This document shows positions 9,760 to 20,793 of a stretch of DNA of 64,000 bases, piece after piece. Position 1 is the first letter of the stretch; each line of letters opens with the position of its first letter. The DNA is from Furcasterigmium furcatum. Its lineage: Eukaryota; Ascomycota; Sordariomycetes; Glomerellales; Plectosphaerellaceae. The DNA lies in contig BCIA01000001.1 in the NCBI GenBank assembly GCA_001599815.1, positions 4,034,934 through 4,098,933 of the forward strand, in the 5' to 3' direction. The notes beneath the pieces were generated by a model. It saw nothing but the letters and a program-made list of their open reading frames with translations, was not told the origin of the DNA and did not search any database. The position numbers were made by a program, and so were the translations under genes.

Positions 9760-10300
9760 TGTGGTTCTGGTAAAAATGGGTTTTGCGAAAGTTGTTGAAG
9801 GATTGGCCGGTTGAGATGTTTCGGGGGAGGAAGAGTGTGACCAAGGGCGCGATTGACGAGAACTGGAGACAGCGGAGTACCGTCACTAGAGCGCAGAAGG
9901 TCGGTGTATATGGATTCTCTGATTTGATCCTTTTATTACTAGTAACTCTACCTACGGCGCAACTCAAGGCAACCTGCTGACAGGAAATGACGAAGTATTG
10001 AGTCAATGTGACTCTGCATGGCCTCCATCGCGAACCGGCAACACATCAAGCAGACAGTTGAAGCAGGCAAGTGCAAGAAAAAGCTGGATTTCCAGGGAAT
10101 CATCAATCAGTCCACCTCCCTGCCCTCTAAATCCTCCTCATCGTGTGCGAAAGCAAGACGGCAAGCGTCAGGTATCTAAGTCAAACAACTGGAAAGCGCC
10201 GCCGCGCACAACGCGACTCCGACAAAGGAAAGACCCATCCCTGCTATGCTTGTTGAACCACCATCTTTCTCTCCTCGTCTCCGTCTCCGTCTGCGTCACC
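9758..10300. other. Spacer between PhzF-like start and VID27 stop
   Basis: 543 bp holding the 5' region of the PhzF-like gene and the 3' region of VID27. Apart from the motif at its edge, nothing recognisable was seen. Confidence 0.4.
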
Positions 10301-12908
10301 TCAGTATGGCGAGTTGACAATGTCATCCCGGCCCAACTTGTACCGCCCACTCGCCGGTGTTCCGATCCTGCCGGAACTCTTGCGCCCTCCGATGCTGAGT
10401 CTCGAGAAGTCGCCCGCGATGCTCTCGCGGGTCGGGCGCTTCAGGGCCTGCTTGCCGACCATGTTGACCTCGTTGGGCAGCGCGACGATGACGTTCTTGT
10501 CCGTTCCGAATTTGAAGTCGTCGGCCTTGACGCTCTCGGCGTAGCGCTTGATGAGGTAGGGCGCCTTGGCTCCCTTGAGAACCTTCTTGAGGTTCCATTC
10601 GATGATGTATGGGCCAGTGGCGGTAATGATACTCGTCTCCTCGGCGCCCTCGCCCGCATTGAACTTGGCGGGAGTGAAGCGGACGGGCTTGCCAGTCTCG
10701 TGCGCAAACTGGGCAATGTGCTCCGGAGTGAGTGCCAGGCGACGGGGCTGCGGCTTGTCCGCGGCTGCAAACGACTTCTCGAAGCCAAGCTTGCCCTCAT
10801 TCTTTCCAGTCTTCTGCATGGCGTCGACCAGGAGGATGTACGTACTGCACGTAGCCAGGATCCAGCGACCATCGGCAGAGACGTCAAGGCCGAGGATGGC
10901 CTCGCCAAGGGCGGGGATGTGAGTCTTTGCGTTGATGCCCAGACGGTCGAAGAGACGGACGTCACCCTTGTTCGAGGCCACGGCGATGTATCCCTTCTCG
11001 GTGGTAGCCATCGCCGAGAAGTCGTTCTTGGAAGCGTACTGCTTCAGCTGAGAATCAACCAGCTTTGTCCCAGCCAGACGCGGGTCGACACGGAACAGCG
11101 CGTTGTTCGACACACCCAGGAAGGTGGGCTCGTGGGTCATCTGGGCGAACTTGTTCTCGGGGGCAAAGGTAACAACTGGGATGTCATCGTGGACGTTCCA
11201 CTCATCCACGACCTTGCCGTACTCGAGGTCCATCCGGTAGAGCTTGTTGGGATCAGTCTGATGCTGGAGGATCATATCACGGTCCTCGTTGTGCAGCATG
11301 ACCTTCTTGGGGCTGAAAAGGGCGCCCTTGGGAGTCTCGACCTTGGAGATATTGGTAGAGAACTCGAGATTGTTGGTGTTGGTGTGCTTGAACACTCCAA
11401 TCTTCGATCCACGAACGACGAAGGACCTGTCGTGCTTGTAGCCGACGGCAAGCTGCGAGTTGACGTTTCCGTCATCGTCCTTGGTGAGAACATTGTCGTC
11501 CTCCTCGTCTGTGTCGTAGTGCTCGCTCCGCTGGCCTTCGTCCGCGCTCTCGTAGTCTTCCTCTTCCTCTTCTTCCTCGACATCTTCCATGGGAAGGTCA
11601 TTGAACGCGTCCGTGATATACTCCTGCTCGCGCTCCTTGACCTTCTCCCACTTGATCTCGTTCAGCTGCTCCCAGAGGCAGCGAAGCAGGCCTTCCTGGA
11701 AGCGCTCAAGTGTCCCCTGGTCCTTAAACCGGAGCAACCAGGAGTAGGCGGATCCATCAGCCGTGAACTGGTTGAAGATGAACGAGAGGAACTCGAAGTT
11801 GAAGACCGGGTTGATGTCGGCAACGATCGGGATGCCGAGCCATGCTTTCTCGCCTCCCTCGATCTGAAGCCAGTAATTCCATTTGCCAACCTCGGTGACC
11901 GTGGCCGTGACAGATGCATCCTGCAGAACGAAGGAGCCCGAGGGAAAGTCGAAGAAGTGCAGTTCGGCAGTCTCGGTCGAGTAGGTCGTGATAGCCTCGG
12001 GGGCTTCGGCGGAGATCGGAGGGCCGGTAGGCTTTTCCTGATTCGATTGCGCGGGAGGCGGGGTTTGCTCGCGCTTCTGCGCCGTGTTGGCGGTGTTCTT
12101 GCTCGACCGGAACATGGCGTCGGCAGATTCGATCGATCGCGTAAGGGTTGGGCTGTGGAGCGGGCTGGCGGGAGGGATCGCAGGTTCGTGATGGAACTCG
12201 AACTGGGCGAGATCGTTGTCGGAAGCAGTTGTGTGAGGCTTTCGGTACTTGCGTTCGTATTGACACTCCTTGGCAATTCGTTCGAACTTCTCGACCTGGG
12301 ACGAAGGGACGCCGGCGTCGCAGACAAACTCGTAAACGTCGCCGTTGTCTCCGCTGAGGTCGCGCCAGGCAATGACCTTTTCCGAGCCCTCGCGAATCTC
12401 GACTCGGAGATGGAGTGCCTCGTCAAGGAGGAAAGTCTTCTCGTCGCGTTCGGCGGTGAGCGCGTCGATTTCGGCGTCCTCTCCTTCCTCTTCAGCAAGA
12501 AGCTCGGCCTCGCCTTCCTCGTAGACTCTCTGGACGACGAGCTGATACTGGAAGTCCTGTCCGGTGCGGCGGATCTGCGCGGCGGCGTCCTTGAAGATGA
12601 GTTCGGAGTATCCTTTGGGCGAGAGGGGTCGGACAAGGTAGAGTTGGCCCTGGGGCAGTTCGGTCAAGGCTTCTTGGTTGCTTGTTCCAAAGATGAGCTT
12701 GCCAACTGGAGCAATATGTTAGCCAACGGGTCTCTGTCGGAAGGAGCGTCGCATGAATGAATGTAGGGATCGTCGGCGTGTCGCGAAATGGCGGGGTGTC
12801 TCGAGGCAAAGCCCTGGTGGCGGGGGCGTCACCGGGCAACGACGCACAAGTGGGATGGCTTGGCTCTTGTTGATGCGGGGCAGACGTACCGTTTCTGAGG
12901 ACGAACAT
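10301..12908 (-). CDS. VID27: VID27 family cytoplasmic protein
   Basis: Conserved fungal protein linked in yeast to vacuole import and degradation of gluconeogenic enzymes; molecular function unclear. Exons 12908-12890 (19 nt) and 12705-10301 give 807 aa, close to the family size. The first exon encodes only MFVLRN plus one base; the 184-bp intron has a GTACGT donor and a CCAG acceptor, and the junction yields VGKLIFGTSNQEALTELPQG, the expected family N-terminus. The N-terminal half holds PH-like regions, the middle an acidic run (EEEEEEEDYESADE), and the C-terminal half the VID27 beta-propeller-like domain with SADGRWILATCSTYILL. Codon bias leaves a very long open frame on the opposite strand, which is not considered a gene. 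Confidence 0.92.
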
Positions 12909-14090
12909 GGTGAAGAGAAGAAGGGAGGGCGGTCGCAGTAGAGAGGAAGAGGCGATGATCCAATTTAACGATGCGTTCGCATGGCAGGCTCCTTCTCGCG
13001 CTCTGGGAGTGTTGCTGGGATGTGGACAAAGGCAAGTGTTGGCCAGTCCGACGACGCGGGGAGGAAAAGGTTACAAGCGTCAGGAAGTCCAGGGCGGGGG
13101 ATTTTTTTGGAGAGAAGCTCCTGCGTCATAACAAGCGCCTTTGGCGGCCACTGCCTGGGCTGCCTACGACATGTGGCGGTGCACGGGCCATTTGCCACAA
13201 CAGACGGGACATGGCACGTGCCCCTCAGATTTCATCTTCCTTCTGCCCATCAATTCCTCTGACCAGCCAGTCAAACCAGTCTCCTTCACCACCAACAGCA
13301 GGCTTGACAGAAGCCTAGCGGCCTGCTAAGCAAAACTATCTTTGGTTCCCGTTCCCGTTGGTTGACATGGGATTTGCATTAACACCCCAGGCCCCTGCTA
13401 TCATCTTCCGCGTCCTGAAGGGATGAGCCGCCCTGGGCGGTCTGGCGATGCTTGCTTTGGGGTCAACCAGACACCAACGTCGCCAAACAAACTACCTGCA
13501 TCGCTCCGTCGAAAGAGGCCAAGGACGTTTGGTTTCTCAAGTTTTCCGTGACGTACGGTCAGACTGATTGCCCGAACCAGAACAGGACGGTCAAGACGGG
13601 AGGTGCTCCAGACTCATCAGCCGGCTCAGTCTTTGGAACTCATCCCAGACACTGTGATCTATCAATTCTGACATCCTTTCTCCTGAAGTCAAAAGCATGG
13701 ACACGGAGGATATAGCCAGTGGCGTCCCTTCAGCGGCTTCCCACCACCTTGGCAGATAATTCCGATGGTGACACCGTAGCAACGAGCTGCCCAGTAGCAA
13801 CGAGCTGCCCAGTGAGGGAGATGTGACCATCCGTGGTGAAATGTGACAGATGAACAACGCCGGTGGTGATCAAATGAATGCAATCACTCTCGCAGCTTAC
13901 CACTCGCACCCAGCTGATTGGATCACTGGAGTCCCGAGGGTGGAGATACGGGGAGCTCCGATGGAGCGAGTGTCTTTCTTCGCAGAACCCGGAAGGCCAG
14001 GCCCATTGCTGAACCACACTGAAGTCGCTTCTACCTCTGACTGATTTTGAGGAAGAACGCCTCACCTGGACCTTGTTGGCTTGTGCTGAG
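12909..14090. other. Divergent spacer, VID27 / permease
   Basis: 1.18 kb between two head-to-head genes. It contains a CACGTG at 13215-13220 and an exact 18-bp tandem duplication at 13776-13811. Several ATGs occur (13696, 13851, 13874) but none opens a convincing reading frame. Confidence 0.4.
13776..13811. repeat. Two exact 18-bp tandem copies
   Basis: The unit GTAGCAACGAGCTGCCCA occurs at 13776-13793 and again at 13794-13811, about 280 bp before the permease start. No third copy was found. Confidence 0.85.
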
Positions 14091-15990
14091 ATGGCGTCAG
14101 CTCGGAGACTGAGCTTTGGAGGTTGGTGCTCATGACTCCTCAGCAAAGGAAATGCCAAAAATGACAACTGACAACAACAGCGGCGGATTTCCTCTGGGGT
14201 GATACAAGTCAGGAGGAAAAGAGACTCATTCGCAAGATTGGTATGACCTCCCGGGGACGTGAAGATCACAGACATGTATGTTCTTACTGACCTTCTTCGC
14301 AGATTTCTTCATCCTGGTAAGACTTTAGGTGTGCGATCTCGGAACTGTGACTGAAAACCTGCCAGACATTCTGCTGCTTCAGCTTCTTCTTCAACCATCT
14401 GGGTCAGGCCCCCTGAAGTCTTTTCTCTTGTGATGCAGCGCAGTTGACTAATTTCTCAACAGACAGAGCTGCTTTTGCCAATGCATATGTGGCTGGTCTG
14501 AAGGAGGCCATCGGCCTTGAAGGCAACCAGTACAATGTGCTCTTGTCGATGGCCTCAGCAGGGTATGTCATTCTCCCTGTCAGGCCGGAACCCGAGAATT
14601 GACCCGTCAACAGCATGCTTGTGGGCCAAATCCCCAGCAGCATCATAATTCAGAGAGTCCGGCCTCGCATATGGCTGCCCTCCATGGTGGTCGCGTGGGC
14701 TGGCTTCACCATGGCCAGTGCGGCTTGCAGGACATTCAAGCAACTCTGCGTCGTCAGATTCCTCCTTGGTCTTGCAGAAGCCAGCACGTATGCAGGCTCC
14801 ATCTACATCATGGGGTCTTGGTAGTAAGTTGCTGTTCATGAGAGAGCGAGGGCAAGTGGCTGACCGCAAGCCAGCAAGCCGAATGAACTCGCCAAGCGAA
14901 CTGCCCTCTTTACTGTCGCTGGGCAGGTCGGGAAAATGTTTGCTGGCGCCATGATGACAGCCATCCACGAGTCCATGGACGGCCATGCCGGGCTCGAGGG
15001 GTGGCAATGGGTCTTTCTCATCGACGGCATCATCACCCTGCCTACCGCGGTGTTCGGCTTCTTCTTGTTTCCAGACATCCCGGAGATCACCCAGGCGCCG
15101 TATCTCAACAAAAAGGAGCGACAACTCGCTCTTGATCGTCTCCCACCGAAAGCCGACGACGGCCACAACATTCAACCCTGGAGCCTGGCGAAACGCGTTT
15201 TGGGACAGCCTATGGTGTGAGTCTAATGTCTCATCGTCGAAAACATCTACTGACGGGGGCGATTAGCTATGTTTGCTGCGTATTTTCGGCACTTTCATCG
15301 GCCATGCAGGCATACATCGTCCAAGGCCTCATGCTGCTCTTCATGAAGTACCACCAAGCGGCCAACGGGTTCACTCAGTCACAGGTCAATACATATCCGA
15401 TCCCGACGCATGCCGTTGGCATCGTGGCCGAACTTCTGTCTTCCTTTTTCATCGACCGTTACAACAAGCGGTTGAGCATCGCCTTCCTGCTTTGCATGGT
15501 CCAGGTCGTCTGCTCCATCGTCCTCCTCATCCCCAACATGACACTGGCCGGCAATCTGACGGCGTTCTACCTGTCATCAACTTCTTACGGCATCAACCCT
15601 TTGCTCTACAGTTGGTCAAGCAATATTGCGGCCAAGACAGCAGATGACGCCGCCCGGAGCGTGATCCTCGCGTCGATGGCCGCCAGCGACGGCCTCCTCT
15701 GGACATTTTGGGGCATCGCGCTCTACCCAGCAGATGATGCGCCCTACTGGCGGACAGGATACATCTCGATGCTCTGTGTCTGCACGGTCCTGTGCGGCTG
15801 GCTGTTCGTCGTTCGCTGGGTGAGTGGCTTATACCAATGACAATTAGTCAGATCTGTAACTGACGTGCCACAGTTGGATCGATACACCACCAAGAAGTAT
15901 CCTGCGTCCACGGACCCAAGGCCCTCAGACAGGCCCTCAGATGCAGAGGTTACGGACTTGCGCCAGTCGCCACATGAAAAGCGAGCTTAG
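14091..15990 (+). CDS. MFS permease, Dal5/anion:cation symporter family (Fen2/Liz1 pantothenate-like)
   Basis: Plasma-membrane transporter of the allantoate/pantothenate permease group. Nine exons: 14091-14121, 14181-14240, 14303-14316, 14366-14402, 14463-14562, 14614-14823, 14875-15216, 15267-15819, 15874-15990; phases agree throughout and give 487 aa. Family marks: KIDFFILTFCC entering TM1, LDRAAFANAYVAGLKE, GQIPSSIIIQRVRP, RFLLGLAEASTYAGSIY, and KPNELAKRTALF followed by GWQWVFLIDG. Exon 3 is only 14 nt. Exon 1 is the least certain: it rests on a weak GTTGGT donor but supplies the needed phase and a short cytosolic tail; a different first exon is possible. The following GNAT gene is convergent, 196 bp away. 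Pantothenate is the nearest family guess; related permeases carry other organic anions. Confidence 0.85.
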
Positions 15991-16186
15991 AAGTCGGAAA
16001 TTCTTTACAACTGAAACGACACGATGCTGCTCATACATTATAAAACAACTTGCGCTATCGAGAGAAGCCGATCGCTTACAGCTGAAGACAGTATTGTACA
16101 GGTCAAATGGGCTGCCTCCATAATCAATATCAACGTGCCGTCGAGGGCTGGCGGCCAATCTGAGACCCCAATTGTTCCGCCCCGTC

Positions 16187-16699
16187 CTATTTCTCAAGAA
16201 GCATGTCCATGTGTATCGTGCGCCACACTGGGTCCTCATCCACGTGGATGACAGAGAACCCTTGACGCTCCCAAAAATGGGTTGCGCCGGGTAGGAAGGG
16301 ATGCGTGTGGAGGTAGAGTCTCTTGATGCCCGCAGCGGCGGCGTGTTCCTTCAGGGCCGTGAACAACTTTGATGCCAGCCCTGTTCGCCGCCATGCCGGA
16401 GAAACGTAAAGCCTGACTACTTCAACGATGCGTTCCTCCCCAAGTTTCAACTGGGTAAATCGATGGTCGTAGAAAACATGGGCAATGGTTGCGATGAGGG
16501 CACCATCTGCGCGGGCGACGAAGAAGGCGCCGTCGCTGTTCTCCAGGTATGTCTGATGGAAGGTGGACAGTTCTCGCGTCGCTGACTGGGCATGCGATGC
16601 CGCATCCAGCATGGGGAACATATCGACGCGGGCCTCCTTCACGAAGGCGACGATGTCGGGAATATCATCGGGGGTGGCATGGCGGATTTCCAAAGCCAT
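16187..16699 (-). CDS. GNAT-family N-acetyltransferase
   Basis: Small acetyl-CoA-dependent acetyltransferase of 170 aa, intronless. It starts MALEIRHATPDDIPDIVAFV, the common beta1-alpha1 start of this fold. Motif A appears as EVVRLYVSPAWRRTGLASKLF, with the RxxGLA pyrophosphate loop, and motif B as YLHTHPFLPGATHFWERQGF. The substrate (small molecule, amine or peptide) cannot be read from sequence. It is convergent with the permease and divergent from EGH1. It has no targeting signal and is probably cytosolic. Confidence 0.9.
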   Translation of the reverse strand: MALEIRHATPDDIPDIVAFVKEARVDMFPMLDAASHAQSATRELSTFHQTYLENSDGAFFVARADGALIATIAHVFYDHRFTQLKLGEERIVEVVRLYVSPAWRRTGLASKLFTALKEHAAAAGIKRLYLHTHPFLPGATHFWERQGFSVIHVDEDPVWRTIHMDMLLEK

Positions 16700-17838
16700 G
16701 ATCCGATGTTAGGTGCTGGGCCCGTTGTATGTACTGGGGCTTCTCTCGTGGCTGTAGCCGGGGGCGAGGCTTCCTGCGGCGTGCACTCTTGATAGGGGCA
16801 CCTCACGCGAGTAAAGTGACGAGGGGATGTCAGGTGAGGGCCTCGTGATGAGTGTTCGTCCACGAGGCCAGGTCAAACTGTGAAGTTTTTGGGCGTCCAG
16901 CCCCGCAGCGTGGCTTGGGCCGATAACGGGCAGAAGATAAGTAGGTGCCTTCTCGACCCTCGAATGCCTTACCAGAAACGTAAACGCACGAGTCGGGCTT
17001 GTGCTTCGGGGATTATAGATTGGTAGATGTTCATCGTCATGGTTTTCTGAATCTGATTCACCTGGTACCTGGAATAAGCAGAGGACTTGACCAACAAGTA
17101 TCGAAGGCCATCATCAGTCGGTCATTCGGGAACCAACACAAGACTAATACCGCTCCATGGGCACGGCAGTGTGTTGGACCTTCGAAATCAGCACAAAGGG
17201 GTCATTCTAAGTAAGCCCTGGGAGATCGTGTGGAATGTTGAAGTTGCCCGGGAGTTGTCCGAGCATCTATCCATTTTATTAAGCATTGGCACCTCAACCC
17301 CTGATGCTTCCGCGGACTTTAGATGGAATAGGAAGTGGAGCCACCGCGATGATGACGGGAACGACCCAAAGTCCCGGTCCCCGTACTTCCAGGTTCCTCA
17401 AGATGCCCAGTCGACTGGAAAGCCGTCTCCGTCCACCATGAAACCGACACTCCTATAGTAGGAACTACTGTACCATCGCATCAATTTCTCCAAATCCAGC
17501 ACGCCCAGCCCTCGAACTCGCTGCTCGGGGCACCTTCAATGTCAACGACGGGCATCACGATCCGCCTTAGTCATCGCTGTCGGGCAGCTCAGGCGACCAT
17601 CCCTGCCTGTCTTGTGCCAGTGAGGACCCATTAGCTCGTCCCTTGGCGACTTGGGGGGCTGCCAGGACGTCATCCATCTTCCAACAAGGGAAGGGCTGTC
17701 CCGGCAGATTGCAAGACCCCGACACGCACGGCGCCCGACCCGGATACGACTTCGCCGTGCTCGACCTAGACCTCCCCTCGCCTCCTCTCCTTCACCTCCT
17801 GCTTCAACCACCGAGTCGCAGCCGCAGTCTTCCGCGCC
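16700..17838. other. Divergent spacer, GNAT / ergosteryl glucosidase
   Basis: 1.14 kb with only short, unsupported open frames. The last 100 bp before 17839 are pyrimidine-rich (CCTCTCCTTCACCTCC type), as in many fungal leaders. Confidence 0.4.
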
Positions 17839-20266
17839 ATGTCTCAATTCCGACTGACCATCGAGGACGGCCAGTTCCGCGACAGGGAGGGCCGCACCGT
17901 CGTCCTGCGCGGCATCAACGTCGCCGGCGACGCCAAGCTTCCCAGCGATCCTGACCAGTTCTCCCACATCAAGGAGAACTTCTTCGACGGCGACTCTGTC
18001 AAGTTCCACAAGAGACCCTTCCCCAAGGACGAGGCGCACACGCACTTCTCCCGACTGCGACGCTGGGGCTACAACACCATCCGCTATGTCTTCACCTGGG
18101 AGGCCCTCGAGGCTGCTGGGCCTGGCCGCTACGACGAGGAGTTCATTGCCCACACGGTTGATGTTCTGCGGATAGCAAAAGGATTTGGTTTCTATGTCAT
18201 CATGGATCCCCATCAGGACGTGGTAAGTGTTGCCCGTCGACAGCGGAGGCATCCCTTGCGTCGACTAACGACCCTCAGTGGTCCAGGTACTGTGGCGGCT
18301 CCGGCGCCCCCATGTGGACGATCTACGCTTGCGGTCTCGACCCCCAGAAGTTCGCAGTCACCGAGGCTGCCCTCGTCCATAACACATGGGAGCCTCCCGA
18401 GGACTTCCCCAAGATGATCTGGGCATCCAACTACTGGCGACTTGCTGCCGGCACCATCTGCTCCCTCTTCTTCAGTGGAAGAGACCTCGCGCCCAAGTGC
18501 ATCATCAACGGCATAAACATCCAGGACTACCTGCAGGGCCACTTCGCTGGCGCCGTGGCTCATCTCGCCCGACGGATACACGAGGCGGGGGATCTTGAGA
18601 ACGACCCCGTCATCGGCTGGGAGAGCATGAACGAGCCAAACCGTGGCTTCACCGGCTACGAGGACATATCCCAGCTGCCGGCCGACCAGAACCTGAAAAA
18701 GGGTACCGCGCCCACCATGTGGCAGTGCATTCTGACTGGCTCTGGACGCGCCTGCGAGATCGACACTTACGACGTCGGCAATCTGGGCTCTTACAAGACC
18801 GGCAGTAAGCTTGTCGATCCGAAGGGCGAGGTGGCCTGGCTGTCGCCGGACTATGACGATTCGCGGTATGGCTGGAAGCGTGACGAAGGCTGGAAGATGG
18901 GAGAGTGCATCTGGGCCCAGCATGGCGTCTGGGATCCGGAGACCGACACCATCCTCAAGGGTGACTACTTCAAGAGCAATCCCCGCACCGGCTTGATATA
19001 CACCCACGTCAACTGGACAGAGTCGCATTTCTTAGACTTCTTCCGAGGCTACAGGGACGCCGTCCGTAACATCCACAAGGACTGCATCATCATCATGCAG
19101 CTGCCGACCCTGGAGCTGCCTCCCCGGATCAAGGGCACCGCAGACGACGAGCCCAAGCTGGCGTATTCGCCCCACTGGTACGACGGCATCACCCTCATGA
19201 CGAAGAAGTGGAACAAGCTTTGGAATGTCGACATCGTCGGCGTGCTGCGCGGCAAGTACTGGACTCCTGCGTTCGCGGTCAAGGTGGGCGAGCAGGCCAT
19301 CAGGAACTGCTTCAAGGACCAGCACAGGACCCTCAACCTGGAGGGCAAGGAGCGCATGGGCAACCACCCCTGCATCTTGACAGAGTTTGGTATTCCGTAC
19401 GACATGGACGACCAGCATGCCTATAAGACCGGCGACTACACCAGCCAGTCGGCCGCCCTGGATGCCAACTACTACGGCGTCGAAGGTTCGGGCATGGAGG
19501 GCCACTGCTTGTGGTTGTACCAGGCCACGGTGCGTCAATTTTCATCTTTCCCGCGAGTTGTTTCGTTCGCTGACTCTTCTAGAATGACCATGCGCATGGC
19601 GACCAGTGGAACGGCGAGGACCTGTCCATCTTCTCCCGTGACGACAAGCTGTTGCCGCTCTCCGCTCTGCCACCCGGCGTTGAGCCCTACCATGACGAGG
19701 TCAACGAGCTCAAGTCGACCCAGAGTAGCAGCCGGAATATTCCTGATGATGACCAGGTCGTGACCCCTGCGAATCTCAATCGCACCCTTACTAATCCCTC
19801 GATCACATCTGACCCGACTCAGAACCAGCGGGACCCCGAAATCTCGAACGCACCCGGCTTCCGGGCTGCCGAGGCCTACGTGCGCCCCACCGCCGTCGTC
19901 GTCGCCGGAAAGGTCCTCGAGGCCGGGTTCGACCTGCGCGGTTGCGAGTACAACCTCCGTATCAAGTGCCCTGTTCAGCCGTCCGACAATGCGCCCACCA
20001 TCGTCTTCCTGCCCGAGTACCACTTCCCCGGTGACAACTGCACCGTCGTGGTGTCGTCTGGCAAATGGGAGCTCAGCACTGACGAGAATCCCGATGAACC
20101 GAGCTCGCCAGAATTGCAGAAGCTCAAGTGGTGGCATGGTGACGGCGAGCAGACGCTGAAAGTCAACGGCGTGGTGCGAAACCACAACATACCGCAGGCC
20201 ACAGAAGAGGAAGCTGGTTACCTGGAGCAGTGCCGGCAACAGTACGGCACGTGCAACCTGATGTAA
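17839..20266 (+). CDS. EGH1: Ergosteryl-beta-glucosidase, GH5 family (EGCrP2/Egh1 type)
   Basis: Hydrolyses ergosteryl beta-glucoside in sterylglucoside turnover. Exons 17839-18222, 18279-19529 and 19583-20266 (introns 56 and 53 bp, all phase 0) give 772 aa, near the roughly 764 aa of yeast Egh1. The N-terminal part has VVLRGINVAGDAKLP and VIMDPHQDVWSR. The acid/base Glu is in WESMNEPNRG (about residue 247) and the nucleophile Glu in LTEFGIP (about residue 497). HWYDGITL and GHCLWLYQATNDH complete the barrel. A C-terminal beta-sandwich (about 600-770) starts with RPTAVVVAGKV. There is no signal peptide, in keeping with a cytosolic or vacuole-associated lipid hydrolase. The same-strand GH47 gene starts 527 bp downstream, but the two act in different pathways. 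Confidence 0.93.
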
Positions 20267-20793
20267 ATCGAGGAGGGTTTTGGTCACATCTAGCATACAT
20301 CGCTGCCGCACCCCGCGATTGTCACGAACCGGGCATGGCGTTTGGAGTAGTGTCTGTCATTATCTACCTTACCTCATGCGTACATTATATTTGCGCCGCC
20401 TCATGCATCGCGTTTTGTTTTCTGCCGCTTCATCTTCAAGAGCCTAATGCGATGCGACCCAGGATAGCGGGACGCCACGTGAGAAGAGATTCAGGGGTGA
20501 CGACCGGGATCTTGGTGCCGGGGCCTTGGCGCCTGGGTCATGCTCACGTCGATCACCTAGGACCCGAGCGTTCATTTCTTCGACGACGATCGTCGACGAC
20601 GACACTTGCTCATCTCAGCATTGCGCCGCGAAGCTTCATTGTTTCCTGCGCTCTTTCTTCCATTGCTTCATCTCGTGTATTTCTACCTATCTTTCCATCC
20701 ATCGACACTCGATCATGCTTTGATCTTAGCCCTCACTCGCATCCATCTGCCGCCTCATTCTCAATTTCGTTCATCTCACCACCGGTCGCCACC
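20267..20793. other. Spacer EGH1 / GH47
   Basis: 527 bp. Contains a CACGTG at 20476-20481 and a CT-rich leader ending in GTCGCCACC before the GH47 ATG. Confidence 0.4.

Noticed and set aside
4869..10300. Idea that the permease and GNAT genes further right belong to the same metabolic module
   Set aside because: VID27, a housekeeping gene, lies between, and no CGGACATAA motif was found upstream of the permease.
9998..12760. Very long plus-strand open frame (about 920 codons) opposite VID27
   Set aside because: It mirrors the VID27 coding strand; the frame is kept open by codon bias, the translation is Val/Leu/Gly-rich without any domain, and the VID27 model is well supported.
13696..13758. 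ATG with 20 codons as a possible first exon of the permease
   Set aside because: Runs into a stop and offers no donor in the phase needed by the exon at 14181; the ATG at 14091 does.
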